A stretch of DNA of 64,000 nt from Cordylochernes scorpioides (GCA_030710605.1 CP092879.1:44273151-44337150); one strand, 5' to 3'. Numbered from the stretch's first letter, positions 12,229 through 24,282 are shown. Notes: a model not told the origin generated them from the sequence alone. A program made the numbers and translations.

Positions 12229-12523
12229 TTTATTTTAGCCCTTTTTCTTTTTTCCCAAGTATTGTTCAAACAAGTGGCAAGCGGTCGCGCCGCGCCGTCT
12301 GCTGATATGCAAATCAGCTGTATATAAAATGTTTAAGTGTACTTAAGAGTTGGATAATATATGTATAGTAATATAAGTAAGGTATAAAAGATTTTAAATT
12401 TCAAAAACAACTCTAAAAACAAATTTGGAGTAATATTTACCGGAATTCGCGGAGCGCTGCAAAAACACGTCCGCCCGACGTGTCAGTGGTAAAAAAAAAA
12501 AAACTGAATCCTTGACTGACTCC

Positions 12524-13660
12524 TTGAATTATTTATTGAACTGAATCCTTGACTGACTCCTTGAATTATTTATTGACTGACTCCTTGAATTATTTATTAA
12601 ACTGAATCCTTGACTGACTCCTTGAATTATTTATTGACTGACTCCTTGAATTCTTCATTGAACTGAATCCTTGACTGACTTCTTGAAATTTTTATTGAAC
12701 TGGATCCTTGACTGGCTCCTTGAATTATTTATTGACTGACTCCTTGAATTATTTATTGACTGACTCCTTGAATTATTTATTGACTGACTCCTTGAATTAA
12801 TTATTGAACTGAATCCTTGACTGACTCCTGGAATTATTCATTGACTGACTCCTTGAATTATTTATTGACTGACTCCTTGAATTATTTATTGACTGACTCC
12901 TTGAATTATCTATTGAACTGGATCCTTGACTGACTCCTTTAATTATTTATTGACTGACTCCTTGAATTCTTCATTCAACTGAATCCTTGACTGACTCCTT
13001 GAATTATTTATTGAAATGACTCCTTGAATTATATATTGAGAACTGAAACCTTGACTGACTCCTTGATTTATATATTGACTGACTCCTTGAATTATTTATT
13101 GAACTGAAACCATGACTGACTTCTTGAAATATATATTGACTGACTCCTTGAATTATTTATTGAACTGAATCCTTGACTGACTCCTTGAATTATTTATTGA
13201 CTGACTCCTTGAATTATTTATTGACTGACTCCTTGAATTATTTATTGAACTGAATCCTTGACTGACTCCTTGAATTATTTATTGACTGACTCTTTGAATT
13301 CTACACTGAACTGAATCCTTGACTGACTCCTTGAATTATTTATTGACTGACTCCTTGAAATCTTCCTTGAACTGAATCCTTAACTGACTCCTTGAATTCT
13401 TCATTGAACTGAATCCTTGACTAACTCCTTGAATTATTTATTGAACTGAATACTCGACTGACTCCTTGGATTATTTATTGACTAACCCCTTGAATGGCCC
13501 CTTGAATTATTTATTGAGAATGAATCCTTGACTGCCTTTTTATATTATTTATTGACTGAAACCTTACTGCCCTTTTGAATTATTTGTTAACTGAATGCTT
13601 GACCAACTTCTTGAATTATTTATTGAACTAAACCCTTGACTGCCTCATTGAATTATTTAT
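12524..13660. repeat. Minisatellite (block 3)
   Basis: Regular 24-bp (GACTGACTCCTTGAATTATT type) and 37-bp units run from the LINE junction up to the branch-point region of the next exon. The last ~250 bp are more diverged (ACTGCCTTTTTATATT and similar). All three blocks lie in one intron. Confidence 0.9.
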
Positions 13661-13699
13661 TGAGACTGTGCATTCTCGACTAACTGGCATTTCTCCCAG

Positions 13700-13808
13700 A
13701 GTTCTCCGTCATGTCGGACTGCAGTCCAGCTGTGGGCGAGGCCTTGAACATCTGTCGCTCCTTCCTATCCTCCTCGCTGGAACTGGAAGGATTTGAAAAA
13801 GCCTGTTG
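13700..13808 (+). CDS. Internal exon of the same host gene
   Basis: A 109-nt exon is preceded by a branch-point-like CTAAC, then ATTTCTCCCAG, and followed by the consensus donor GTACGT. Read in the phase left by the exon ending at 4850 it gives EFSVMSDCSPAVGEALNICR followed by SFLSSSLELEGFEKAC, with no stop. It leaves TG for the next exon. Spaced cysteines and the EKACC junction are reminiscent of small secreted arthropod proteins, but this is an impression and not a domain match. G+C content and lack of repeats set it apart from the flanking minisatellite. Confidence 0.6.
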
Positions 13809-14037
13809 GTACGTAGACCTTCAGTTTACAATGGGTTTCTAATATAGAGGTAGATAATAAACCTCTTTACCCCCCTAATGTCCTAATCTTGCAAGATATT
13901 TGAACTGTTCTATGAATGAAGAGCAGTTGAAATTATATATAGATATTTTATGCTAAACAAATATTATCTAACAAAATGAATCTTCAACCAGAGAAATATT
14001 TTTTTCAACAAACATTTGATGAATATAATTTATTTTC

Positions 14038-14627
14038 AATAGCATGGGGATAAAATGAACTTTAGAATACATAAAGCCGGATAGTTGGTGATTTTAAGTC
14101 GGATCCAAGGGAAGGGGAAAAGCATTAACATTATATGGAAGTTAGTTAAATATATATATAAGAAAACAATAGAAAAAATAAATAAATGAACTAAAAAATA
14201 AAAAGGTCGGGTGTTGATATTAAAAATAATAAAGGCATTTTCTGACCAAAAGCACATGTGCTTTTTAGATGGCAGAGCTCCATCCAGTGGAGCAAAAATA
14301 AATTAAACGTTTATTTAACTTGCTCTGTGATATTTGGCCAACGTAAATTCTTTATAAATCATGAAAAGCCATCCAAGAACACGTTTCGTGCTGTTGGCGC
14401 TTGTCAACGTGGAACAGGCTGTACCACTGAGACCAAAAAATAGTTTTTTCTACAAACATTTTGCTAACTTATATACATTGGTAATACTTTAAGTAAGCAA
14501 AAACACCTTAAAGACTCTCTCTCTCTCTTGATGTAACCCAGACTCCTCCCCTTCCCCTGGAGCCGACTTAAAATCGCCAATAATCAGGCCTTTTGTATTC
14601 TGAAGTTAATTTTATCCCCATGCTATT
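14038..14627. mobile_element. Non-autonomous DNA element with ~85-bp inverted repeats
   Basis: The sequence AATAGCATGGGGATAAAAT followed by AGAATACA, GATTTTAAGTCGG and AAGGGAAGGGGA appears at 14038-14122 and again, inverted, at 14543-14627. The 420 bp between have short open stretches but no transposase I recognise. The element lies in the third intron of the host gene. No clear target duplication was seen, so the superfamily is left open. Confidence 0.7.
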
Positions 14628-14985
14628 TATATATGTGGTGAGGTGTTTATCCTATAGGATAACTATGGTGTGGCATGTTGGTCAGATGCAGTCGTTGTGG
14701 CCCCAATGTACAGAGTGGTTTCAGGCGTGAATCCATTGCACACACACAAAAAAAAAGACGAGACATGTTGGATGTCATCTTAGAAAGGGCGAGATAGCTA
14801 GTGATGGCCGACGCCTGTCAAGGCAGGTCTTATCTATATTTGAGCAAAAAGGGGCACCTGGGAATTTTATTATGAAAATAGTAATTTTTATATTTATTAT
14901 TGTGTGTATAATATATATGAAATTTTAGACTTATTTTAATCGAATGAAATGATTTCATGTGTAGTACATGACGGTGGTTTGTTCC
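14628..14985. other. Intron remainder without recognised features
   Basis: Nothing beyond a short CACACACA/poly-A tract and AT-rich sequence was recognised before the acceptor at 14987. Confidence 0.4.
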
Positions 14986-14987
14986 AG

Positions 14988-15138
14988 CCGCATTACGGCG
15001 TTCCGCTCCTGCGTACGCCAGGTGGTGCAGGAGGGCTGTGAGGAACATCTACCCACCTTAGTACTGCCCTCGCCTCTGTGGTCCCTAGCTTGCATCGGCA
15101 CGACCAGCTGTAACGTCACCACGGTCTCACGGGAATAA
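14988..15138 (+). CDS. Terminal exon of the host gene, ending inside the satellite
   Basis: The acceptor is GTTTGTTCCAG|C. The C completes a Cys codon with the TG left at 13808, and the frame then reads RITAFRSCVRQVVQEGCEEH, then LPTLVLPSPLWSLACIGTTS, and ends CNVTTVSRE-stop at 15136-15138. From about 15097 the DNA is recognisable as the first unit of the ~98-bp satellite that fills the next kilobases. The last ~12 codons, the stop and the AATAAA hexamer (15134-15139) therefore belong to the satellite unit. Either the satellite arose from this gene end, or the array replaced the original 3' end. The segment from LPTLVL on does not look conserved, so the true end could have been lost. Confidence 0.5.
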
Positions 15139-16796
15139 ACTACGTCACTGTACATACTCTATTGTTGTCTTGGTTGTCATGTCCTATATCCACCGTACGT
15201 CCAGCTGTAACGTCACCTCGGTCTCACGGTAATAAACTACGTCACTGTACATACCCTATTGTTGTCTTGGTTGTCACGTACTATATTCATTGAATATGAT
15301 AAGCTGTAACGTCACCTCGGTCTCACGGGAATAACCTACATCACTGTACATACTATATTGTTGTCTTGGTTGTCACGTACTAAATTTATTGTTAATAAGT
15401 ACTGGAATCCCTACAATAAAGTAAGATTCTAAATTTATTGTATGTGTTAAGCTGCAAGGCCACCTCTGTCTCACGGGAATAAACTACATCACTGTACATA
15501 CCCTATAGTTGTTTTGGTTGTCACGAATTATATTCATTTTATATGTTAAGCGGTAACGCCAACTCGGTGTCACAGGAATATACTACATCACTGTACATAC
15601 CCTATTGTTGTCTTCGTTGTCACGTTCTATATTCTTGTATATGTTAAGCTGTGACGCAACTCGGTGTCACGGGAATAAACTACGTCACTGTACATACTCT
15701 ATTGTTGTCTTGGTTGTCACGTACTATATCCACTGTACGTCCAGCTGTAACGTCACCTCGGTCTCACAGGAATAGACTATGTCACTGTACATATTCTATT
15801 GTTGTCTTGGTTGTCACGTACTATGTTCACTGTACATCCAGCTATAACGTCACCTCGGTCTCACGGAAATAAACTACGTCACTGTACATACTCTATTGTT
15901 GTCTCGGTTGTCATGAACTATATCCACTGTAGGTACAGCTGTAACGTCACCTCAGTCTCAGGGGAAAAAACTAGGTCACTCTACCAACCCAATTTTTGCC
16001 TTGGTTGTCACGTACTATATTCACTGTACGTCCAGCTGTAACGTCACCTCGGGCTCATGGGAATAAACTACGTCACTGTACATACTCTATTGTTGTCTAG
16101 GTTGTCATGTCCTATATCCACTGTACGTCCAGCTGTAACGTCACCTCGGTCTCACGGGAATAAACAACAACACTGTACATACTGTAATCTTGTCTTGGTT
16201 GCCACGTACTATAATAAGCTGTAACGTCACCTCGGTCTCATGAAAATAAACTACGTCACTGTACATACCCTATTGCTGTCGTGGTTGTCAGGTACTATAT
16301 CCACTGTACGTCCAGCTGTAACGTCACATCGGTCTCACGGAATAAACTACATCACTGTACATACCCTATTGTTGTCTTGGTTGTCACGTACTATTTTCAC
16401 TGCACGTCCAGCTGAAACGTGACCTCAGTCTCACGGGAATAAACTACATCACTGTACATACCCTATTGTTGTCTAGGTTGTCACATACTATAATCTCTGT
16501 ATATGGTAAGCTGCAACGCCACCTCGGTCTCACGGGAATAAACTACAACACTGTACATACTCTATTGTTGTCTTGGTTGCCATGTCCTATATTCTCCGTA
16601 CGTCCAGCTGTAACGTCCCCTCGGTCTCGCGGGAATAGACTACGCTACTGTACATACTCTATTGTTGTTTTGGTTGTCACGTACTATATTCAATGTACGT
16701 CCAGCTGTAACGTCACCTCGGTTTCACGGGAATAAACTACATCACTGAACATACCCTATTGTTGCCTTGGTTGTCACGTACTATATTCCCTGTATA
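15097..16796 (+). repeat. ~98-bp satellite array, block 1
   Basis: Tandem units of 97-99 bp, with shorter ~80-85-bp variants, read GTAACGTCACCTCGGTCTCA, then CGGGAATAAACTACGTCAC, TGTACATACCCTATTGTTG, TCTTGGTTGTCACGTACTAT, and a variable joint (ATTCATTGTATATGTTAAGCT or ATCCACTGTACGTCCAGCT). The first unit overlaps the last exon of the host gene. Many units stay open in at least one frame, which produces spurious 60-120-codon ORFs rich in the same phrases. These are not genes. Most units contain AATAAA. Confidence 0.97.
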
Positions 16797-18117
16797 CGAG
16801 GTGTGTTCACAAAGTATCACGACTTTTGTGTTTTTTTCAAATACGAGTATTATTTATTTATTCATGAATACCTATTTTGTCCCCTTCAAAGTAATCCTAA
16901 TGAGATATTATACACTTGTGCCAACGGTTTTTTACAATCTTTGAAGCACTTCAAACAATCATTTTCTAAAATCTTTTTCAGCTCCTCCTTCGATGCCCTC
17001 TTTATCTCGTCAAGCGTAGCGTAACGTCGTCCTTTCATGGGCCTCTTCAGTTTAGGGAACAAGAAAAAGTCACAGGGGGCCAGATCTGGAGAATACGGTG
17101 GCTGCGGCATCATTAGTGTGTTGTTTTTGGCCAAAAAGTCGCGCTCAAGCAACGATGTGTGAGCAGGGGCGTTATCGTGGTGCAAAAGTCAATTTTTGTT
17201 CTTCCACAAATCCGGGCGTTTCTGGCGGATTGCTTCGCGCATAACTTGCAGGTAATATTCCTTTTGACCGTTCTACCCTGTGGCAAGAACACATTATGCA
17301 CCACGCCCCTGCAATCGAAGAAAACTGTCAGCAAAACTTTCACATTCGACCAAACTTGGCGCGCTTTTTTCGGTCTTGGTTCGTGCAGCAGCTTCCATTG
17401 AGATGATTGAGCTCTGGTTTCCACGTCATAACCATAAACCCAAGCTTCCTCACCAGTTATGACCCTCTGGAGCAAATTTGGGTCGTCGCGGACAAACTCC
17501 AACATCTCATTAGCAATGTTCATGCGATGCTGTTTTTGGTCGCAATTGAGCAATTTGGGTACGAATTTCGCGGCGACCCGTCTCTAGCCCAAATCATTGA
17601 TAAAAATCGAATGGTACGAGCCAATCGATATGTTTAGCTCCTCAGCAACTTCTTTAACGGTGATTCGACGATTGGCCAATATATATTTTCCCATTTCATT
17701 AATTTTTTTCGTCTGTTGTTGAAGTGCTCGGGCGTCCGGCAACGCTCTTCGTCGTTCACATCTTCTCAGCCTTCTGAGAACATTTTGTACCACCGATAAA
17801 CGTTGCTTCGGTCCAAGGTAGCTTCTCCGTATGCCACAGTCAACATTCGGAATGCATCCGCGCACTTAATATCGTTTTTCACACAAATTTTGATACAGGT
17901 TCTTTGATCCATTTTTTTAATAAGTAAAAATCAAAGACGATCCAAAACACCTGCAAACAAAGCAGCTGTCAACAATTAAGTGAACATTCAAAATGGCCGA
18001 GCTTGTCGACATAAGTGAGAGACATGAATACCAACATAAAGCCACAAAAAGATTGAAATTCGAATATACTTAACCCGCGAAAATTCAAAAGTCGCAATAC
18101 TTTTTGAACACACATCG
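16797..18117 (-). mobile_element. mariner transposon 2 (inserted in the satellite)
   Basis: The element is bounded by inverted repeats (CGAGGTGTGTTCACAAAGTA at the left; the right is the near-complement) and TA at 16795-16796 and 18118-18119. The flanking satellite unit reads through (CCCTGTA-TA-TGTTAAGC) once the element is removed. It is a different mariner lineage from the one at 6270 and the same lineage as the one at 61475. Confidence 0.93.
16858..17912 (-). pseudogene. mariner transposase 2 (frameshifted, altered catalytic Asp)
   Basis: The start MDQRTCIKICVKND at 17912 begins a helix-turn-helix region, and ITVKEVAEELNISIGSYHSI at about 17640-17690 is the second DNA-binding helix part. 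The frame shifts near 17780-17840, 17570 and 17245-17270. In the catalytic domain the first motif reads TGEEAWVYGYD where mariners have TGDE, so the first Asp is a Glu. The other two remain (HHDNAPAHTS and PPYSPDLAPCDFF, 34 residues apart). The C-terminus ends DYFEGDKIGIHE with the stop at 16858-16860. Compared with the copy at 61475 it lacks 9 bp and one further base near 17245-17270, which is one cause of its frameshifts. Confidence 0.9.
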
Positions 18118-18119
18118 TA

Positions 18120-19701
18120 TGTTAAGCTGCAAGGCCAGCTCGTTCTCACGGGAATAAACTACATCACTGTACATACCCTATTTTTGTCTTGGTTGTCACA
18201 ACTATATTCCTTTATATGTTAAGCTGTACGCCACCTCGGTGGCAATAAATGTAAGGTACTATATTCACTGTATATGTTAAGCTGTAACGCACCTCTGTGT
18301 CACGGGAATAAACTACATCACTTTACATACTCTATTGTTGTCTTGGTTGTCAAGTAATATATTCACTGTACGTCCAGCTGTCATCTCACCTCGGTCTCGC
18401 GGGAATAGACAACGCCACTGTACATACTCTGTTGTCGTTTTGTTTGCCACAAACTATGTTCAATGTACGTCCAGCTGTAGCGTCATCTCGGTCTCACGGG
18501 AATAAACTACATCACTATACATATCTTATTTTTGTCGTGGTTGTCACGTACTATATTCCCTTTATATGTTAAGCTGTACGCCACCTCGGTCTCACGGGAA
18601 TAAACTACGTCACTATACATACCCTATTGTTGTCATGGTTGTCACGTACTATATTCATTGAATATTTTAAGCTGTAACACCACCTCATTGTCACGGGAAT
18701 AAACTACGTCACTGTACATACCCTATTATTTTCTTGGTTGTCACGTACTATATTCCTTGTATATGTTGAGCTGCAACGCCACCTTGGTCTCACGGGAATA
18801 AACAACATCACTGAACATACCCTATTGTTGACTTGTTTATCATGTCCTATATTCACCGTACGTCCAGCTGTAACGTCCCCTCGGTCTCACGGGAATAAAC
18901 TGCGTCACTGTACATATCTTATTATTGTCATGGTTGTCACGTACTATATTCATTGTATATTTCAAGCTGTAACCCTCCTCGGTGTCACGGGAATAAACTA
19001 CGTCACTGTACATACCCTATTGTTGTTTTGGTTGTCAGTACTATATTCAGTGTACGTCCAGCTGTAACGTCACTCGGTTTCACGGGAATGAACTACGTCA
19101 CTGAACATATTCTATTGTTGTCTTGGTTGTCACGTACTAGATTCATTGTATATGTTAAGCTATAACGCCACCACGGCGTCATGGGATTAAATTACGTCAC
19201 TGTACATACCCTATTGTTGTCTTGGTTGTCACGTACTATATTCATTGTAGGTCCCGTTTCAACGTCACTTCGGTCTAAAGGGAATAAACTACTTCACTCT
19301 ACACATACCCTATTATTGGCTTGGTTGTCACGTACTATATTCAGTGTACGTCCAGCTGTAATCTCACCTCGGTCTCGCGGCAATAGACAACGCCACTGTA
19401 CATACTCTATTGTTGTTTTGATTGCCAGGAACTATATTTAATGTATGTACAGCCTCAGCGTCACCTCGGTCTCACGGGAATAAACTACATCACTGTACAT
19501 ACCCTATTGTTGTCGTTGTTGTCACGTACTATATTCCCTTTATATGTTAAGCTGTAACACCACCTCATTGTTACAGGAATAAACTACGTCACGGTACATA
19601 CCCTATTGTTGTCTTGGTTGTCACGTACTATATTCATTGAATATGTTAAGCTGTAACACCACCTCGGTGTCCCGGGAATAAACAACGTCACTGTACATAC
19701 C
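18120..19701 (+). repeat. ~98-bp satellite array, block 2
   Basis: These are the same units as block 1, with more single-base variation. The part around 19181-19450 contains the variant unit (GTAGGTCCCGTTTCAACG) that is later amplified as the 392-bp higher-order repeat at 24283-25445. Confidence 0.95.
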
Positions 19702-20028
19702 GCTTTACATTCTAAACCGCTTTAGGACAGGACAGGGAAGGTGTGCAGAGCTGATGAAGTTATGGGGCTACACCAAAGATCCAAATTGTGCCTGCAACGT
19801 CCCACAATCAATGTCCCATATACTAGATGACTGCCCGCTGTACAAATTCAATGGAGGAATCTCCAATCTCCACTCTGTCACCCCGGAAGCCCTGAACTGG
19901 CTGAAGGCCTTGCCTCTCAGACTTTAATGACCGAGAAGTCCTCACTTCTTTTTTCTAGATTTGATTCATTTTGTCTCCTCTCTTATTGTAAAGACGTTGC
20001 TGTATCACCTCATAAGCATAAATAAATA
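19702..20028 (+). pseudogene. 5'-truncated LINE insertion with target duplication
   Basis: The insert encodes the C-terminal end of a LINE reverse transcriptase: RFRTGQGRCAELMKLWGYTK, then CACNVPQSMSHILDDCPLYK (a C-C-H-C cluster), then HSVTPEALNWLKALPLRL and a stop. A short 3' UTR and an AAATA-type tail follow (CATAAATAAATA). It is flanked on both sides by the satellite stretch ACTGTACATACC (19690-19701 and 20029-20040), a 12-bp target-site duplication made by target-primed reverse transcription. This LINE group is distinct from the R1-type LINE at 7755-12502. Confidence 0.9.
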
Positions 20029-23000
20029 ACTGTACATACCCTATTGTTATCTTGGTTGTCACATACAATATTTAATGTATATGGTAAGCTATAAATTCCA
20101 CCTCGTGTCACATAATATATTACGTCACTGTACATACCCTATTGTTGTCTTAGTTGTCTTGGACTATATTCATTGTACGTCCAGCTGTAACGTCACGTCG
20201 GTCTCGCGGGAATAGACTACATCCTGTACATACCCTATTGTTGTCTTGGTTGTCACGTACTAATTTCACTGCACGTCCAGCTGTAACGTCACCTCGGTCT
20301 CACAGGAATAAACTACGTCACTGTACATACTCTATTGTTGTTTTGTTTGTCATGTACTATATTCAATGTACGTCCAGCTGTAATGTCACCTCGGTCTCAC
20401 GGAAATAAACTACATAACTGTACATACCCTATTGTTGTCTCGGTCGTGACATTCTATATTCCCTTCATATGTTGAGCTGTACGCCACCTCGGTCTCACGG
20501 GAAAAAACTACGTCACTGTACATACCCTATTGTTGTATTGGTTGGCACGTACTATATTCATTGTAAGTCCATCTGTAACGTCACTCGGTTTCACGGGAAT
20601 GAACTACATCACTGTACATACTCTATTGTTGTCTTGGTTGTCACGTACTAGATTCATTGAATATGTTAAGCTATAACGCCACCACGGCGTCATGGGAATA
20701 AATTACGTCACTGTACATACCCTATTGTTGTCTTGGTTGTCACCTACTATATTAATTGTACGTCCCGCTGTAACTTCACCTCGGTGTCACGGGAATAAAC
20801 TACATCATTCTACATACCCTATTGTTGTCTTGGTTGTCACGGACTATATTCCCTGTATAGGTTATGCTGCAAGGTCACCTCGATCTCACGGGAATAATCT
20901 ACATCACTGTACATACGCTTTGGTTGTCTTGGTTGTCACGTACTATATTTATTTGATATGTTAAGCGGTAACCTCACCTCGGTGTCACGGGAATATTCTA
21001 CATCATTGTACATACCCTATTGTTGTCTTCATTTTCACGTACGATATTCATTGTATAGGTTAAGCGGTAACGCCACCTCGGTGTCACGGGAATAAACTAC
21101 GTCACTGTACATACTCTATTGTTGTCTTGGTTGTAACGTACTATATTCATTGTATATGTTAGGCTGTGACGTCACTTCGGTCTCACCGGAATAAACTACA
21201 ACACTGTACATACTCTATTGTTGTCTTGGTTGTCATAAACTATATCCAGTGAACGTCTAGCTCTAACGTCACCTCGATTTCACGGGAATAAACAACATCA
21301 CTGTACATACCCTATGGTTCTCTTGGTTGTCATGTTCTATATCCACTGTACGTCCAGCTGTAACGTCCCCTCGGTCTCACGGGAATAGACTACATCACTG
21401 TACATACTATATTTTTGTCTTGGTTGTCATGTCCTATATCCACTGTACGTCCAGCTGTAACGTCACCTCGGTCTCGAGGGAATAAACTACGTCACAGTAC
21501 ATACCCTTTTGTTGTCTTGTTTGTAATATTTATATTAATTGTATATGTTAAGCTGCAACGCCACCTCGGTGTCACGGGAATATACTACATCACTGTACAT
21601 ACCCTATTGTTGTCTTCGTTGTCACGTACTATATTCATTGTATGTGTTAAGCTGTAACGCACCTCGGTGTCACGGGAATACACTACGTCACGGTACATAC
21701 TCTATTGTTGTCTTGGTTGTAACGTACTATATTCATTGTTTATGTTAGGCTGTAACGTCACTTCGGTCTCACGGGAATAAACTACAACACTGTACATACT
21801 CTAATGTTGTCTTGGTTTCCACGTACTATAATAAGCTGTAACGTCACCTCGGTCTCACGGGAATAAACTACGTCACTTTATATTCTCTATTGTTGTTTTG
21901 ATTGCCACGTACTATATTAAGCTGTAACGTCACCTCGCTCTCTGGGGAATAAACTATATCACTACAAACCCTATTGTTTCCTTGGATGTCACGTACTATA
22001 TCCACTCTACGTCCAGCTGTAACGTCACCACGGTCTCACGGAAATAAACTACGTCATTTTACACATACTCTATTGTTGTCTTGGTTGTCCTAAACTATAT
22101 CCACTGTACGTCCAGCTGTAACGTCACATCAGTCTCACGTGAATAAACTACATCATTGTACATACCCTATTGTTGTCTTGGTTGTCATGTTCTATATCCA
22201 CTGTACGTCCAGCTGTAATCTCACCTCGGTTTCAGGGGAATAGACTACGTCACTATACATACCCTATTGTTGTCTAGGTTGTTACGTACTATATTCCCTT
22301 TATATGTTAAGCTGCGACGCCACCTCGCTCTCACAGAAAAACTACGTCACCGTTCATACTCTATTGTTGTCTCGGTTGTCAAGAACTATATCCACTGTAC
22401 GTCCAGCTGTAATGTAACCTTGGTCTCACGGGAATAAACTACAACACTCTACATACCCTATTGTTGGCTTGTTTGTCTCGTACTATATCCACAGTACGTC
22501 CAGCTGTAATGTCACCTCGGTTTCACGGTAATCAACTAAATCACTCTACATACTCTATTGTTGTCTTGGTTGCCACGTACCATATTAAGCTGTAACGTCA
22601 CCTCAGTCTCAAGGGAATAAACTACTAACTGTACAACCATATTGTTGTCTTGTTGTCACGTACTATATACACTGTACGTCAAACTCTAACGTCTCCTCGT
22701 TCTCGCGGGAATGAACTACGTCACTGTACATACTCTATTGTTGTCTTTGTTGTCATGAACTATATCCACTGTATGTCCAGCTGTAACGTCACCTCGGTCT
22801 CACGGGAATAAACTACATCACTGTACATACACTATTGTTGTCATTGTTTTCATGTCCTAAATCCACTGTACGTCCAGCTGTAACTTCACCTCGGTCTCAC
22901 TGGAATAAGCTTCGTCACTGTACATACCCTATTGTTGACTCGGTTTTTACGTACTATATTAAGATATAACGTCACTTCGGTCTCACGGGAATAAATTACG

Positions 23001-24282
23001 TCACTGTATATACAATATTTTTGTCTTGGTTGTCACGTACTATATTCACTGTACATCCAGCTGTAATCTCACCTCGGTCTCGCGGGAATAGACTTCGCCA
23101 ATGTACATACTCTATTGTTGTTTTGGTTACCACGTACTATATTCAATGTACGTCCAGCTGTAGCGTCACCTCGGTCTCACGGGAATAAACTATTTCACGT
23201 ACATACCCTATTGTTGTCGTGCTTGTCACAACTATATTCCCTTTATATGTTAAGCTGTACGCCACCTCGGTCTCACGGGAATAAACTACGTCACTGTACA
23301 TACCCTATTGTTTTCTTGGTTGTCACGTACTATATTCATTGTAGATGCTACGCTGTAAAGTTCCCACGGTCTCACGGGAATACACTACGTCACTGTACAC
23401 ACATACCCTATTGTTGTCTTGGTTTTCACGTACTATATTCATTGTATATTTTAAGCTGTAACGCCACTGGGTTGTCACGGGAATAAACTACCTTACTGTA
23501 CTTACCCTATTGTTGTATTGGTATTCACGTACTATATCCACTGTACGTCCAGCTGTAACGTCACCTCGGTCTCACAGAAATAAACTACTTCACTGTACAT
23601 ACCCTATTGTTGTCTTGGTTGTCATGTACTATATTCATTGTATATGTTAGGCTGTAACGTCACTTCGGTCTTACGGGAATAAACTACAACACTGTACATA
23701 CCTTAATGTTGTCTTGGTTGCCACGAACTATATTAAGCTGTAACGTCACTACGGTCTCACGGGAATGAACTACAACACTGTACATTTCCTAATGTTGTCT
23801 TGGTTGCCACGTACTATATCAAGCTGTAACGTCACTACGGTCTCAAGTGAATAAACTACGTCACTATACATACTCTATTGTTGTCTTGGTTTTCATGTCC
23901 TATATTAAGCTGTAACGTCACCTCGGTCTCACGGGAATAAACTAAATCATTGTACATACCCTATTGTTGTCTTGGTTGTCATGTTCTATATCCACTGTTT
24001 GTCCAGCTGTAACGTCACCTTGGTCTCACGGGAATAAACTGCGTCACTGTACATATCTTATTATTGTCATGGTTGTCACGTACTATATTCATTGTATATT
24101 TTAAGCTGTAACCCTCCTCGGTGTCACGGGAATAAACTACGTCACTGTACATACCCTATTGTTGTTTTGGTTGTCACGTACTATATTCAGTGTACGTCCA
24201 GCTGTAACGTCACTCGGTTTCACGGGAATGAACTACGTCACTGAACATATTCTATTGTTGTCTTGGTTGTCACGTACTAGAT

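Larger units (their letters stand above)
7755..12502 (-). mobile_element. R1/jockey-group LINE, nearly full length
   Basis: A 4.75-kb non-LTR retrotransposon lies on the minus strand. It has a 5' leader (12229-12502, G+C-rich start), ORF1 with zinc knuckles, ORF2 with apurinic-type endonuclease and reverse transcriptase, a ~400-bp 3' UTR, and an A-rich tail (AAATAAATAAATAAAAAAA on the minus strand) at the low-coordinate end. Directly at both junctions lies the same 21-bp minisatellite stretch (7734-7754 and 12503-12523, ACTGAATCC...GACTCC). This can be a target-site duplication, although the host repeat makes it ambiguous. The ORFs are broken, so the copy is dead. Confidence 0.88.
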
